NCBI RefSeq assembly: GCF_009932335.1
Contig: NZ_BLJF01000001.1
Coordinates: forward strand, 2,170,001 to 2,234,000
DNA from: Pseudomonas asiatica
GTDB lineage: Bacteria > Pseudomonadota > Gammaproteobacteria > Pseudomonadales > Pseudomonadaceae
Direction: 5' to 3'
Length of the DNA stretch: 64,000 nt
Shown: positions 8,242 to 17,555 of the stretch, one piece after another
Numbering within the stretch: the first letter of the stretch is position 1
How the letters are laid out: every line of letters begins with the position of its first letter
Notes under the pieces: generated by a model
Databases searched by the model: none
What the model saw: only the letters and a program-made list of their open reading frames with translations
What the model was told of the DNA's origin: nothing
Program-made: the position numbers and the translations under genes

Positions 8242-9291
8242 TTACATAGACCAACGACCAAAATGCTGCTCCAGGAACTCAGTCACCAGCGAGGCGATCT
8301 GCAACTGGATCGCCCCCCGAGACCGGGCGTTATCGCCGTCCCGGCAAATGACACCATCCCCTGGAGCATCGTCTTCGAGCAACGCCATCGCGCCTGGTTT
8401 GCACGTCGACAAGAAGCTGAAATGGCTGGCGTCCTCGATCTCGACATAACGACTCGTCGCCGAAGGCAGACGCTTGGCAAGGTCAGCAGATTCCAGCTGC
8501 GCGGGAAGGTCTTCAGAAGGCGCGCCGGCCGCAATCACCAACGTCGGCACTGGCAAAGCCGCAAGGCTTTCATCGGTCAGGCCACGTGACAGGCCAAGAT
8601 CCAGGGTAACGATGGCGGTGACACGACTGTCGCGCAAATCGCCACCCAGTCGAGCTTTCGATGCCGGGGCGCTGTCGGCATTGATCTGCTTGTAGACGCT
8701 GCAACTCGACAGCTGCGGATGGATGGAACAGTCCTGGGCAAAACGCTTGGGATCAAAGCGGGCGCCGGCAATTTCCAGCGCGGTCCAGCCGCCCAGTGAG
8801 TGGCCGACCACTGCAACTTGGCCCTTCGCCACCCGCCCGAACTGATCCGCCTGGGCCATGACCGCATTGATGGCCCGCTGCAAGTCAATGGGACGCCGCC
8901 ACAACTGTGCCGCGGCTTCAGGGTTGCGATCGCGGGTAGTAGTGCCGGGGTGGTTGACCGCCGCCACGATGTAGCCTTGGTGAGCCAGTGCACTGGCCAG
9001 CCACGACTGGTTTCCCCAATTGCCGCGAAAGCCGTGGGAAAACACCACCAATGGATATGTGCCTGCAGTTGGAGGTGCATCGCGCACAGCGAGGTCACCA
9101 CTGAAAACCGGGGTATCAGCGATCAACTGTGGTGGCGCAGTGGTCGTACTCGGGTACCAGACGACCAGCTCCAGCGGACGGTCAGTTTGCCTGTCCGATA
9201 ATGTCGAGGTCTTGAAGCCAATGGTCTTGTAGCCAGCGAATGCAGGTATGTCCAGACAGATAAAAAACAACAAGCCGAGCACTGTTTTCAT
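8242..9291 (-). CDS. Secreted alpha/beta hydrolase (dienelactone hydrolase/PAF-acetylhydrolase-like)
   Basis: A 349-residue protein with a clear signal peptide (MKTVLGLLFFICLDIPAFA), so periplasmic or exported. The nucleophile elbow is GHSLGG, preceded by the oxyanion-side motif VVFSHGFRGN, and a late DASHFSF segment supplies the likely catalytic His. The pattern fits the predicted dienelactone hydrolase/platelet-activating-factor acetylhydrolase-like group, which cleaves esters; the substrate cannot be told from sequence. The start is supported by AAGGAAG 7 bases upstream. It appears monocistronic, with a REP element beyond its stop. Confidence 0.85.
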   Translation of the reverse strand: MKTVLGLLFFICLDIPAFAGYKTIGFKTSTLSDRQTDRPLELVVWYPSTTTAPPQLIADTPVFSGDLAVRDAPPTAGTYPLVVFSHGFRGNWGNQSWLASALAHQGYIVAAVNHPGTTTRDRNPEAAAQLWRRPIDLQRAINAVMAQADQFGRVAKGQVAVVGHSLGGWTALEIAGARFDPKRFAQDCSIHPQLSSCSVYKQINADSAPASKARLGGDLRDSRVTAIVTLDLGLSRGLTDESLAALPVPTLVIAAGAPSEDLPAQLESADLAKRLPSATSRYVEIEDASHFSFLSTCKPGAMALLEDDAPGDGVICRDGDNARSRGAIQLQIASLVTEFLEQHFGRWSM

Positions 9292-9510
9292 TGTTTTTCT
9301 TCCTTGATAGGTCAGCGTCGATCAGATGCAAACCGGTACGCGGGAAACATATCAGCCCTCGCCGCGACCCACACAATCTTTCCGGCGATGCAGCGCTCCA
9401 ATAGACCAGATAGCGGAAATATATTTTGCGCACTAAATATTATCGCGCAATATTCAGCCCAGACAGCAAGCAGTTGCTGATCCCACTACCCAAGCTAACG
9501 GAGCATGATC

Positions 9511-9756
9511 ATGACCTTCATCAAAGCAATCGCCATCACCACCCTGACCTTCGGCAGCAGCGTCGGCGCCTTCGCCCAGACCGCCTCCCCGTACCAGTAC
9601 GGCATGAACCTGGACATCGCCCAAGTGATCGCGGTGGAGGCCTCGGGCCACGCCACCGACCACGCCGACACCGCCACCCTCACCTACCGTGACAGCGACG
9701 GCAAGGTGCAGAAGATCAGCTACCTGCGCCCAGCCACCTCCGCCAACCAGAACTGA
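9511..9756 (+). CDS. Small secreted DUF2790 family protein
   Basis: An 81-residue protein with a signal peptide (MTFIKAIAITTLTFGSSVGAF, cleaved near AQT) and a mature part containing DIAQVIAVE and ATLTYRDSDGKVQKISYL, the conserved face of the DUF2790 family found in pseudomonads. The ATG at 9511 has GGAG 7 bases upstream, whereas the in-frame ATG at 9505 is too close to it. Function unknown; presumably periplasmic. Some family members in Pseudomonas respond to metal or oxidative stress, but nothing in this sequence shows that. Confidence 0.75.
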   Translation: MTFIKAIAITTLTFGSSVGAFAQTASPYQYGMNLDIAQVIAVEASGHATDHADTATLTYRDSDGKVQKISYLRPATSANQN

Positions 9757-9981
9757 TGACAAAGCTTCGAAAGCCGGAGCGTGCCAACGGCCGGTTTCTC
9801 GGGTTGGCTTTCCAGCCTTGGCAGTTGCTGACTCGACGCGCAGGCGTCAACCTCGCGTTCGAGCACAGCTCTGCCAAGGCTGCCGTACTCCAGTACACTC
9901 AGGAAGTCGCGTAGTTGACGTGACTCCAAAGGCAAAGAATCTCCCTTCTGGCCCGCCCATGATTTTGCACCTGGATACCCA

Positions 9982-10638
9982 ATGCTGACTGCCCTGCTGT
10001 TCGACCTCGACGGAACCCTCACCGACACTGACACCTTGCATCTGCAGGCCTTTCGCCAACTGTTGCGCGAGCATGACGGCCGCGAGCTGAGCCAGGCGCA
10101 GTTCGATGCCCAGGTCAGCGGCCGCGCCAACGGCGAGCTGTTCGCCGAGCTGTTTGCCGGCGCCAGTGCCGAGCAGTGCCAGGTGCTGGCCGACCGCAAG
10201 GAGGCGCTGTTCCGCGACATGTCGCCGGCTCTTGAGCCGATGCCGGGCCTAGTGCGCCTGCTGGAACATGCCCAGGCTCGTGACATCGGCATGTGCGTGG
10301 TGACCAATGCACCGCGGCTGAACGCCGAACACATGTTGAACGCCATGGGCCTGGGCCAGCGCTTCGCGCACGTGCTGGTGGCCGAGGAACTGGCACGGCC
10401 CAAGCCGGACCCGCTGCCTTACCTGACCGGGTTGCAGCGGCTGGGTGCCGAGGCCGGGCAGGCACTGGCCTTCGAGGATTCGCTGCCGGGGGTGGCGGCC
10501 GCGAGTGGCGCGGGGATCTTTACCGTGGGCGTGGCCACTACGCAGACGCCGGAGCGGTTGCTGGCGGCGGGGGCGAAGCTGGTTGTCCGTGACTTCAACG
10601 ACCCAGCGTTGTGGACCTTGATCGGATCCATGCAATGA
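9982..10638 (+). CDS. HAD-superfamily phosphatase (subfamily IA)
   Basis: A 218-residue cytosolic hydrolase. Motif I is FDLDGTLTDTD (catalytic Asp-8 and Asp-10), motif II is VVTNAP, the Lys is in ARPKPDPLPYL, and motif III/IV is LAFEDSLPGV. The helical cap between motifs I and II matches subfamily IA, as in phosphoglycolate phosphatase and beta-phosphoglucomutase-like enzymes. The substrate is unknown. The ribosome site is weak. It is followed by a REP pair and then a LysR gene on the same strand. Confidence 0.85.
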   Translation: MLTALLFDLDGTLTDTDTLHLQAFRQLLREHDGRELSQAQFDAQVSGRANGELFAELFAGASAEQCQVLADRKEALFRDMSPALEPMPGLVRLLEHAQARDIGMCVVTNAPRLNAEHMLNAMGLGQRFAHVLVAEELARPKPDPLPYLTGLQRLGAEAGQALAFEDSLPGVAAASGAGIFTVGVATTQTPERLLAAGAKLVVRDFNDPALWTLIGSMQ

Positions 10639-10644
10639 GCATAC

Positions 10645-10762
10645 GGGGCCGCTTCGCGCCCCATCGCCGGCAAGCCAGCTCCCACCTCGACCGCATCGGC
10701 CTCAAGCCGTGCGCTGTCCCTGTGGGAGCTGGCTTGCCGGCGATGGGCTGCGAAGCGGCCCC
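10645..10762. repeat. Inverted REP pair
   Basis: GGGGCCGCTTCGCGCCCC... (10645-10684) and its inverse TGTGGGAGCTGGCTTGCC...GCGGCCCC (10721-10762) form a facing pair between the HAD and LysR genes. Such pairs can act as transcript-stabilising or terminating hairpins. Confidence 0.8.
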
Positions 10763-10816
10763 AAAATTTCAAGGCAATATGCATGCCCCAGCCATTGTGC
10801 ACACCCAGGTCAACCC

Positions 10817-11728
10817 ATGCTGATCGACGAAGAACTGACCCTCAAGAAGCTGGAAACCTTCCTCGCCTTCATGCGCACCGGCAACCTCGGCCGCGCCGCC
10901 GCCGAGTTGGCCACCAGCGCCGTCAGCGTGCACCGCGCCATCCACTCGCTGGAAAGCGCACTGCGCTGCCCGCTGTTCAAGCACGAAGGCCGCCAGCTGA
11001 TCCCGCTGGAAAGCGCCTACGTGCTGGAAAAGAAAGCCCGCCAGCTGATCCAGGACGCCGAGCAGATGGTCCGCCTTACCCGCGAGGCCGCCGGCTTCTA
11101 CGCCGAGCGCTTCCGCCTGGGCGCGCTCTACTCGCTGACGGTGAAAACCGTGCCCAAGCTGGTCATGGGCCTCAAGCTGCGCCGCAGCGAACTCAACATC
11201 GACCTGACCCTGGGCTCCAACGTCGACCTGCTGCAGCGCCTGAAGAACCACGAGCTGGAGGCCATCCTCGTGTCGCTCGACGAAAGCGTCAGCGACCCGG
11301 CCTGCGAGCAGTTGCCGCTGTTCTCCGACGACATCTTCCTTGCCGTGCCCATCGATTCACCCTTCGCCGAGCAGGCCGAGGTGGACCTGGCCGACCTGGC
11401 CGACTCCACCTTCATCACCCTGACCCAGGGCTTTGCCACCCACCGCGATGGTGCCCGGGTGTTCCAGCAGGCTGGCTTCGAACCCAAGGTGGCCATGCAG
11501 GTGAACGATATCTTCACCCTGCTGAGCATGGTCAGCTCGGGCGTGGGCTTTGCCTTGCTGCCTGGGCGGATCGCAGCGGTGTACGAAAACCGGGTCAGGC
11601 TGATTGCCCTGAAGCCGCAATATCGCTTGCAGCAGCATATTGGCGTGGTGTTCCTCAAGGCGCGGGAGCGGGAGCCGAACCTGCTGGCGTTGCTGGCGGA
11701 GTGCCGGATGTACAGCCTGGAACGTTGA
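10817..11728 (+). CDS. LysR-family transcriptional regulator (MdcR-like)
   Basis: A 303-residue regulator. The N-terminal winged helix is LKKLETFLAFMRTGNLGRAA followed by AVSVHRAIHSLESALRCPLF; the C-terminal periplasmic-binding-like effector domain spans about 95-295. The frame extends upstream, but ATG-10817 with AGGT 6 bases before it gives the usual LysR length. The sequence reminds me of MdcR-type regulators of malonate use, but no malonate decarboxylase genes are nearby, so the target is open. It has no divergent partner gene here, unlike most LysR loci. Confidence 0.8.
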   Translation: MLIDEELTLKKLETFLAFMRTGNLGRAAAELATSAVSVHRAIHSLESALRCPLFKHEGRQLIPLESAYVLEKKARQLIQDAEQMVRLTREAAGFYAERFRLGALYSLTVKTVPKLVMGLKLRRSELNIDLTLGSNVDLLQRLKNHELEAILVSLDESVSDPACEQLPLFSDDIFLAVPIDSPFAEQAEVDLADLADSTFITLTQGFATHRDGARVFQQAGFEPKVAMQVNDIFTLLSMVSSGVGFALLPGRIAAVYENRVRLIALKPQYRLQQHIGVVFLKAREREPNLLALLAECRMYSLER

Positions 11729-11764
11729 AGGGCTGCGGACACAGCTTCTTTTGTTGTTTGCTGC

Positions 11765-11864
11765 ACTGGCCTCTTCGCGGGCTCGCCCGCTCCCACAGGG
11801 ATGGTGCATTGCCTGAGACCTGCTCGGTACCTGTGGGAGCGGGCAAGCCCGCGAAGAGGCCAGT
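11765..11864. repeat. Inverted REP pair
   Basis: ACTGGCCTCTTCGCGGGC...CTCCCACAGG and its inverse CCTGTGGGAGCGGGC...GAAGAGGCCAGT face each other between the convergent LysR and IclR genes, where they may serve as a bidirectional terminator. Confidence 0.8.
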
Positions 11865-11875
11865 ACAGGTCCCCG

Positions 11876-12649
11876 CTAAACCACCAAGGCCCGCTGCACC
11901 TCCCCCACCGTTGTAGCCAGGCTGTTCAGGTGCAGGTTCAACACCCGCTCCACCGGCGCCTGGTCCAGCGGCCAGTGCAAGGCAATGCTCCCGGCCAGGC
12001 GCCCTTCGGCATGCACCGGCAGGGCAATGGCGCGGATCAGGAACGGCAAGCGCACCGGGTACTCCCAGTGCCCTTCGGTGCGCTGGCCGAACCCCTTGTT
12101 CGCTTCCTCCTCGATGTCGCGCAGCACCGTCTCGTCGCCCACCCGCTCATGGGCCGCCAGGCGCTGCACTTCATCGACCGCCAACTCACCCAGGCATGCC
12201 CGCCCCATCGCCGAGTGGAACAGGCTGGCATGATGGCCGACGATCTGGCAGGTGTGCGGGTAACGCTTGCGCAATACCTGGGGCACAGCGCTTTCCATCA
12301 CCTCCAGCCGCTCGCCGTCGAAACACGACAGGTCGGCCACCAGCCCGGTGCGCTCGCTCAATTCCAGCAGCATGGGCGCGGCGTGTTCCACCAGGCGCCG
12401 CTTGAAACGCAGCTGGCGGTCACCGAACAGGCGCCGCGCGCACAGCCGGTAACGCCTGTCGCTGAGGCCGCGGTAAACCCAGCCTTGCTCCTGCAAGGTG
12501 GCGAGCATGCGCGATACCGTGGCCTTGGGCAGCGCCGTCAGGTAATGCAGTTCTTCCAGGCCCAGCGCCTGGTGTTCGCCAAGCAGGTCGACGATGGCCA
12601 GCGCCCGTTCCACCGAACGCACGCCGCCACTGTCTGCCGTGATGCCCAT
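11876..12649 (-). CDS. IclR-family transcriptional regulator
   Basis: A 257-residue regulator with an N-terminal winged helix (VRSVERALAIVDLLGEH... LPKATVSRMLATLQEQGW) and a C-terminal IclR ligand-binding domain (about 85-250). It begins 65 bases after the amidase gene on the same strand, so it can be read as the last gene of the amidohydrolase-transporter-amidase operon and probably controls it. The ligand is likely the operon's substrate or product (inference). GGAGG lies about 8 bases before its ATG. Confidence 0.85.
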   Translation of the reverse strand: MGITADSGGVRSVERALAIVDLLGEHQALGLEELHYLTALPKATVSRMLATLQEQGWVYRGLSDRRYRLCARRLFGDRQLRFKRRLVEHAAPMLLELSERTGLVADLSCFDGERLEVMESAVPQVLRKRYPHTCQIVGHHASLFHSAMGRACLGELAVDEVQRLAAHERVGDETVLRDIEEEANKGFGQRTEGHWEYPVRLPFLIRAIALPVHAEGRLAGSIALHWPLDQAPVERVLNLHLNSLATTVGEVQRALVV

Positions 12650-12714
12650 GAGTGTGACCTCCCTGTAACTGGATGGTCAGGATAGCCAGCAAGATCCGCG
12701 CCTGCCCAGCGGTT

Positions 12715-14169
12715 TCATGGCGCTTGCAGGCTCCGGGGTGGGCGCCGCGCTACCCAACGGGTGAGCTGTTCATGGGCATGGGCCAGCTGCAACACCGCAT
12801 GGTCGGCCTGGGCCGGGCCGATGATCTGCAGGCCCATGGGCAACCCAGCAGCGTTGAAACCGACCGGTACGCTGATGCTCGGCAAGCCGGCCAGGGTCGG
12901 CCCAATCACCACTTCCATCCAGCGGTGATAGGTGTCCATCGCCCGCCCTCCGACCACCGTTGGCCACGGTTGCCGTGCATCGAATGGGAACACCTGGGCC
13001 GATGGCAACAGCAGGTAATCGTAACGCTCGAACAGCTTGCCCAGCACGCGGTACCAGTCGCTGCGGGCCACCGAAGCCTGGTACACCGCCGCCGCGCTCA
13101 GTTGCAGGCCACCCTCCACCTCCCACTGCGCCTCGGGCTTGAGCAGCGCGCGCTTGCCCGGGTCGGCATAGGCCGCAGCGAGGTTGCCGTGCACCAGGAA
13201 GTGGCGATGGGTCAGCCAGCACTGCCACAAACGCGCCATGTCGAACGCCGGCTGGCAGGCCTCGACCCGGCAGCCCAGTTCGGCGAAGTCTGCCAGGGCC
13301 GCTTCGCACAGGCTCAGCACCCCGTCATCCATCGCCAGGTAGCCGTCGTAGTCGCCCAGCCAGCCAACCCGCACGCCGCGGAAATCGCGCTGCAACCCGG
13401 CGGCAAAATCGCGCCGGCCATCGCCCAGCGACAACGGCGCCCGCACATCGAAGCCCGCCTGGGTCGACAACAACCGCGCCACATCCACCACGCTGCGGCC
13501 CATCGGCCCCTCGGTGGCCAGCTGCTGCACGAACAGTTCCGGCGCCGGCCCGTGGGGTACGCGGCCCTGCGACGGGCGCAGGCCATACACGTTGTTGAAC
13601 GCCGCCGGGTTGCGCAGCGAGCCCATCATGTCGCTGCCGTCGGCGACCGGCAGCAGGCGCATGGCCAGCGCCGCCGCCGCCCCACCGCTGCTGCCCCCGG
13701 CCACCTTGCCCGGGTCGTAGGCGTTGGTGGTGGTGCCGAACAGGGTGTTGTAGGTCTGCGAACCAAGGCCGAATTCCGGCACATTGCTCTTGCCCACGAT
13801 CAGCGCACCACTGGCCCGCACCCGCGCCACACTAATCGCGTCCTGCTCGGGCACCTGCTCGGCGAACAGCGGCGAGCCCAACGTGGTGCGCAGCCCGGCT
13901 GTGGCGGCCAGGTCCTTGATCGCCTGGGGCATGCCATGCATCCAGCCGCGCGAATGGCCACGGCCCAGCTCGCGGTCACGCTCATCGGCCTCGGCCAGCA
14001 GTGCCTCGGCCGGGCGCAGCGACACCAGCGCGTTGACCTGCGGGTTGAAGCGTTCGATGTGCGCCAGATAAGCCTGCATCACCTCCCGGCACGATATCTG
14101 GCGGGCATGGATGGCCCGGGACAATGCCTCGGCATCGAGGGCAACGATGGGGTCGATGGCTAGCGGCAT
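12715..14169 (-). CDS. Amidase-signature family amidase
   Basis: A 484-residue amidase. The Ser-cisSer-Lys set is intact: Lys about 85 in PQAIKDLAAT, cis-Ser about 160 in AGGSSGGAAA and nucleophile Ser about 184 in MMGSLRNPA, a 24-residue spacing as in the family. It hydrolyses a carboxamide to acid and ammonia; substrate unknown. The ATG at 14169-14167 overlaps the transporter stop as TGATG, which fixes the start and implies translational coupling. The usual GGS at the nucleophile reads MGS, a minor departure. Acts with the M20 hydrolase and importer of the same operon. Confidence 0.85.
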   Translation of the reverse strand: MPLAIDPIVALDAEALSRAIHARQISCREVMQAYLAHIERFNPQVNALVSLRPAEALLAEADERDRELGRGHSRGWMHGMPQAIKDLAATAGLRTTLGSPLFAEQVPEQDAISVARVRASGALIVGKSNVPEFGLGSQTYNTLFGTTTNAYDPGKVAGGSSGGAAAALAMRLLPVADGSDMMGSLRNPAAFNNVYGLRPSQGRVPHGPAPELFVQQLATEGPMGRSVVDVARLLSTQAGFDVRAPLSLGDGRRDFAAGLQRDFRGVRVGWLGDYDGYLAMDDGVLSLCEAALADFAELGCRVEACQPAFDMARLWQCWLTHRHFLVHGNLAAAYADPGKRALLKPEAQWEVEGGLQLSAAAVYQASVARSDWYRVLGKLFERYDYLLLPSAQVFPFDARQPWPTVVGGRAMDTYHRWMEVVIGPTLAGLPSISVPVGFNAAGLPMGLQIIGPAQADHAVLQLAHAHEQLTRWVARRPPRSLQAP

Positions 14170-15479
14170 CACGGTTTCACTCCAAGGTTGAAAGCGGCAG
14201 GCTTGCCCGCGCGTGGGGCTTCTTTCAGGCAATAGGTGCCCAGCAGTGTCAGCAGGCAGGCGAACAGCACGTAGAACGACGGCGCCACCGGGGTACCGAG
14301 CACCTTGCTCAGCCAGGTGACGATCAACGGGGCGAAGCCGCCGAACACCATCACCGCCACGTTATAGGCCACCGACACACCGGTAGAACGCACCTCGACC
14401 GGGAACTGCTCGGCCAGGGCCGTGGGCGCCGGCCCGAAGAAGCCACCGATGGCGGTGCACAGCAGCAGTTGCATCACCAGCAGGCGCTCCAGCGACGGCG
14501 CGGCAGCCACCCACACATACAACGGGTAGACCATGACGAAGAACGCCAGGGTGAAGGCCATCAGCACCGGGCGCCGCCCCAGCCGGTCAGACAACGCCCC
14601 GGACAGCGGGATCACCACGGTCATCAGCCCAACCGCAAGCATCTGCACCAGCAGCACCTGGTCCAGCGGCAGGCCGAGGTTCTTGTGGGCGAAGGTCGGC
14701 ATGTTCACCAGCACCACGTAGAACGACACCGTCGCGCCACAGGCCAGGCCCATCGATACCAACAGGCTGCGCCGATGCTCACGCAGCACCTGCCACAGGC
14801 TGGGCGACTGGCCCTTGGCCTGGCGGCGCGCCTCGATGAATTCCTCGGGCTCCTCCATGTGCTTGCGAATCCACAGCCCCACCGGGCCGATCAGCAGGCC
14901 AAGCACGAACGGGATACGCCAGCCCCAGCTGTCCAGCGCCGCAGGCGTGCACAAGTGGGTGACCAGGGCCACCATCGCCGCCCCGGAGAACACTGCCAGG
15001 CACTGCCCCACCAGCTGCCACGAGCCATACAGGCCCTTGCGGTGGGCCGGCGCGCTCTCCACCAGAAAGGCCGTGGCGCTGGCGTACTCGCCGCCGGTAG
15101 CAAAACCCTGCAGCATGCGCGCCACCACGATCAGCATCGGCGCGGCCATGCCGATGGCCAGGTAGTCGGGGGCAAAGGCGATCATGGCAATGGACACGGT
15201 CATCAGCCGGATGATCATCTGCATCGCCGCCTTGCGGCCCTTGCGGTCGGAATACATGCCCAGCAGCACACCGCCCACCGGGCGCATGAAAAAGCCGACG
15301 CCGAAGGTGGCCAGGGCCATCAGCAGCGAGGCGTATTCGTCGTCGGAGGGGAAGAACTGCCGGGCGATGATGCTGGCCAGAAAGCCGTACACGATAAAGT
15401 CATACCACTCCAGGGCGTTGCCGATGACGGCGGCGACCACTTGCCGGGTACGCGACACGCCGGTGCTCGAAGTCTGCAT
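14169..15479 (-). CDS. MFS transporter, metabolite:H+ symporter type
   Basis: A 436-residue inner-membrane protein with 12 predicted hydrophobic segments. MHS-family markers are visible: GNALEWYDFIVYGF at the start, RPVGGVLLGMYSDRKGRK in loop 2-3 and LQGFATGGEYASA. Relatives import organic acids, betaines or shikimate-like solutes with protons. ATG-15479 is preferred over an upstream TTG because GGAG lies 8 bases before it. Sandwiched between an M20 amidohydrolase and an amidase, it most likely imports their amide or N-acyl substrate. Confidence 0.85.
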   Translation of the reverse strand: MQTSSTGVSRTRQVVAAVIGNALEWYDFIVYGFLASIIARQFFPSDDEYASLLMALATFGVGFFMRPVGGVLLGMYSDRKGRKAAMQMIIRLMTVSIAMIAFAPDYLAIGMAAPMLIVVARMLQGFATGGEYASATAFLVESAPAHRKGLYGSWQLVGQCLAVFSGAAMVALVTHLCTPAALDSWGWRIPFVLGLLIGPVGLWIRKHMEEPEEFIEARRQAKGQSPSLWQVLREHRRSLLVSMGLACGATVSFYVVLVNMPTFAHKNLGLPLDQVLLVQMLAVGLMTVVIPLSGALSDRLGRRPVLMAFTLAFFVMVYPLYVWVAAAPSLERLLVMQLLLCTAIGGFFGPAPTALAEQFPVEVRSTGVSVAYNVAVMVFGGFAPLIVTWLSKVLGTPVAPSFYVLFACLLTLLGTYCLKEAPRAGKPAAFNLGVKP

Positions 15480-15561
15480 AGGAAACACTCCACACAATGA
15501 TTGGGTGATCGCCCAGGCGCGGTCGCGCCCGGGTTCCAGCGGCAGTCGTCAAAAGGACAGG

Positions 15562-16737
15562 TCAGGCGGGCGCGAGCCAGCGCTCTGCCAGCGCGCCCCA
15601 GTAGGCGGCACCGGTCAGCAGGATCTCGTCGTTGAAGTCGTAGGCCGGGTTGTGCACCATCGGCCGCGATACGCCATTGCCGATGAACAGGTAGGCGCCC
15701 GGGCAGCGTTGCAGCATCCAGGCGAAGTCTTCGCTGCCCATCAGCTTGCGGGTGTTGCCATCCACAGCCTCGGCACCGAGCAGTTCTACCCCCACCTGCC
15801 GGGCGAAGGCGTTTTCCGCGGCGTGGTTGACCAACACCGGGTAGGCCGGGCGGTGTTCGATGGTGGCGCGGCAGCCGAAGCTCTCGGCCTGGCTGACAAT
15901 TATCGCCCGCACCCGCTCCAGGGTCTGCGCCCGCACCTCGGCGTTCAGCGCGCGCAGGCTCAGGCGCAGCAGTGCCTGCTGCGGGATCACGTTGGCCGCT
16001 TCGCCGGCCTGCAAGGCGCCGACGGTAACCACCGCCGCCTCCTGTGCATCGATATTGCGCGCCACCACGGTTTGCAGGGCCATCACCACACTGGCCGCCG
16101 CCACCAGCGGGTCGACGGTCAGGTGCGGCATCGAGCCATGGCCGCCAACCCCGTCGAGGGTCACCGTGAGCAGGTCTTGCGAGGCCATCATCGGCCCCTC
16201 GCGAAAGCCCAGGTGCCCGGCCGGCAGCCCGGGCATGTTGTGCATGCCGAACAGTGCATCGCAAGGGAAGCGCTCCAGCAGGCCGTCGGCAAGCATCGCC
16301 TCGGCGCCACCCTGGCCCTCCTCGGCCGGCTGGAAGATCAGCGTCAGCGTCCCGTCGAACTGCCGGGTCGCCGCCAGGTAGCGTGCGGCGCCAAGCAGCA
16401 TGGTGGTATGCCCGTCATGGCCGCAGGCGTGCATGCAGCCCTGGTGCTGGCTGCTGTACGCGGCGCCGGTGGCCTCGTGGATGGGCAACGCGTCCATGTC
16501 GGCGCGCAGGCCCAGGCGGCGTGGGCTGCTGCCATTGCGCAGTACGCCGACCACGCCGGTCTTGCCGATACCGGTGTGCACTTCATAGCCCCATTCTTCG
16601 AGCAGACGGGCGACCAGCGCCGAAGTGCGGCTTTCTTCGAAACCCAGTTCCGGGTGAGCGTGGATATCGTGACGGATTGCGTGCAGGTCGCTGGCCACAT
16701 CGTTCAGCCAGGCCAGGATGTGCTGATGTCGGGACAT
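15562..16737 (-). CDS. M20-family amidohydrolase (hippurate hydrolase/aminoacylase-like)
   Basis: A 391-residue metallohydrolase. Metal-binding motifs of the M20D/amidohydrolase group are present: LRADMDALPI, MHACGHDGHTTMLLGAA, FQPAEEGQGGAEAM and MGSEDFAWM, with the dimerisation lid in between. Such enzymes cleave N-acyl amino acids, hippurate or similar amides with two divalent metals. It is the first gene of a leftward operon with an importer, an amidase and an IclR regulator. GAGGAGA about 7 bases before ATG-16737 supports the start. Confidence 0.85.
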   Translation of the reverse strand: MSRHQHILAWLNDVASDLHAIRHDIHAHPELGFEESRTSALVARLLEEWGYEVHTGIGKTGVVGVLRNGSSPRRLGLRADMDALPIHEATGAAYSSQHQGCMHACGHDGHTTMLLGAARYLAATRQFDGTLTLIFQPAEEGQGGAEAMLADGLLERFPCDALFGMHNMPGLPAGHLGFREGPMMASQDLLTVTLDGVGGHGSMPHLTVDPLVAAASVVMALQTVVARNIDAQEAAVVTVGALQAGEAANVIPQQALLRLSLRALNAEVRAQTLERVRAIIVSQAESFGCRATIEHRPAYPVLVNHAAENAFARQVGVELLGAEAVDGNTRKLMGSEDFAWMLQRCPGAYLFIGNGVSRPMVHNPAYDFNDEILLTGAAYWGALAERWLAPA

Positions 16738-17143
16738 GTAGAGTCTCCTCGCGCGGGTGGTTTCCCGTTCTTGTTGTTCGCCTTGAGGTCACGACGGGTG
16801 AGGCAGGTCGTGCTTGGCTGACAGATAAGCGCGAGGAGCGATGAAGCACAATCGAATCTGGTTTCGCACGGTGGAACCGAAACGTGGCTTGCCGGGGAGG
16901 CAGTCACTTTGGCGGCCCTACCTGCTGGCCGTAACCATCTCATCCAGACGCACGAGAAGGCCGCCAGTGTTCCAGCTGAAGCGCCGCGCCACTTTTGAAC
17001 CCCCAAGGCATGGGCAATCCCTGTAGGAGCGGGTTTACCCGCGAACACAGGCGAAGCCTGTGCCATCCACCACGGTACTTACCATTCAGCACGCACGCGT
17101 GAGCTCTACTCGATAAGCCGAATATCGCTTCAGAAAACCTCGG
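16738..17143. other. Intergenic region with operon promoter space and one REP element
   Basis: No gene is supported. It should contain the leftward promoter of the amidohydrolase operon. A single REP half (CTGTAGGAGCGGGTTTACCC) lies at 17021-17047. The Rhs/immunity island, with lower GC, begins just beyond. Confidence 0.5.
17021..17047. repeat. Single REP element
   Basis: CTGTAGGAGCGGGTTTACCC followed by GCGAACA: one arm of the P. putida REP, without the facing partner seen elsewhere in the window. Confidence 0.65.
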
Positions 17144-17527
17144 CTAGCACGGGAAATGCCCAGATTGGTAACTGGCAAGCAACTTTTCACACCATGTCGT
17201 CAGGTGACCTTTTGCCAGCGCCTCAGCAAGCAAGCCGATATCGTCAGATATGTAACCTGCAATTTCGGCATCCGCAGTGAGACGAAACATCTCCTTGAAG
17301 GCAAACTCTCTAAGCACGGTTACATTAGCTTCGCTATTTGGTTCCTGATAGCTAATCCCTTGCAGCGTTTTAAAATTGCTTATCCAAGCATTGTCAAAAG
17401 ATGGTCGCTCTCGGCTATCGAGGAGCTCCTCCCAATTTTCGACGCTCGCAGCAAGGGCTTCAAATAAACCCTTGCCATAAATCAGATGTGTGAATGTTAT
17501 CAGGTCCTTCAATCGATACCCCTTCAT
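17144..17527 (-). CDS. Hypothetical protein, probable orphan immunity protein
   Basis: A 127-residue soluble acidic protein that I do not recognise. It has no signal peptide or membrane segment. It starts (MKGYRLKDLITF) directly after an Rhs-core scar at 17556-17650, in the same reading frame as that scar, and lies at the downstream end of a run of immunity-like genes. This is the place expected for an immunity gene whose effector tip has been lost. No close ribosome site is visible, so the start is uncertain. Immunity function is inferred only from position and size. Confidence 0.5.
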   Translation of the reverse strand: MKGYRLKDLITFTHLIYGKGLFEALAASVENWEELLDSRERPSFDNAWISNFKTLQGISYQEPNSEANVTVLREFAFKEMFRLTADAEIAGYISDDIGLLAEALAKGHLTTWCEKLLASYQSGHFPC

Positions 17528-17555
17528 CCTGGCAACCGCGCAGCCGGCTGAATCG

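Noticed and set aside
12673..14163. 496-codon plus-strand open frame
   Set aside because: Antisense to the amidase, which has its full catalytic set; His/Gln/Arg-rich composition is typical of a shadow frame.
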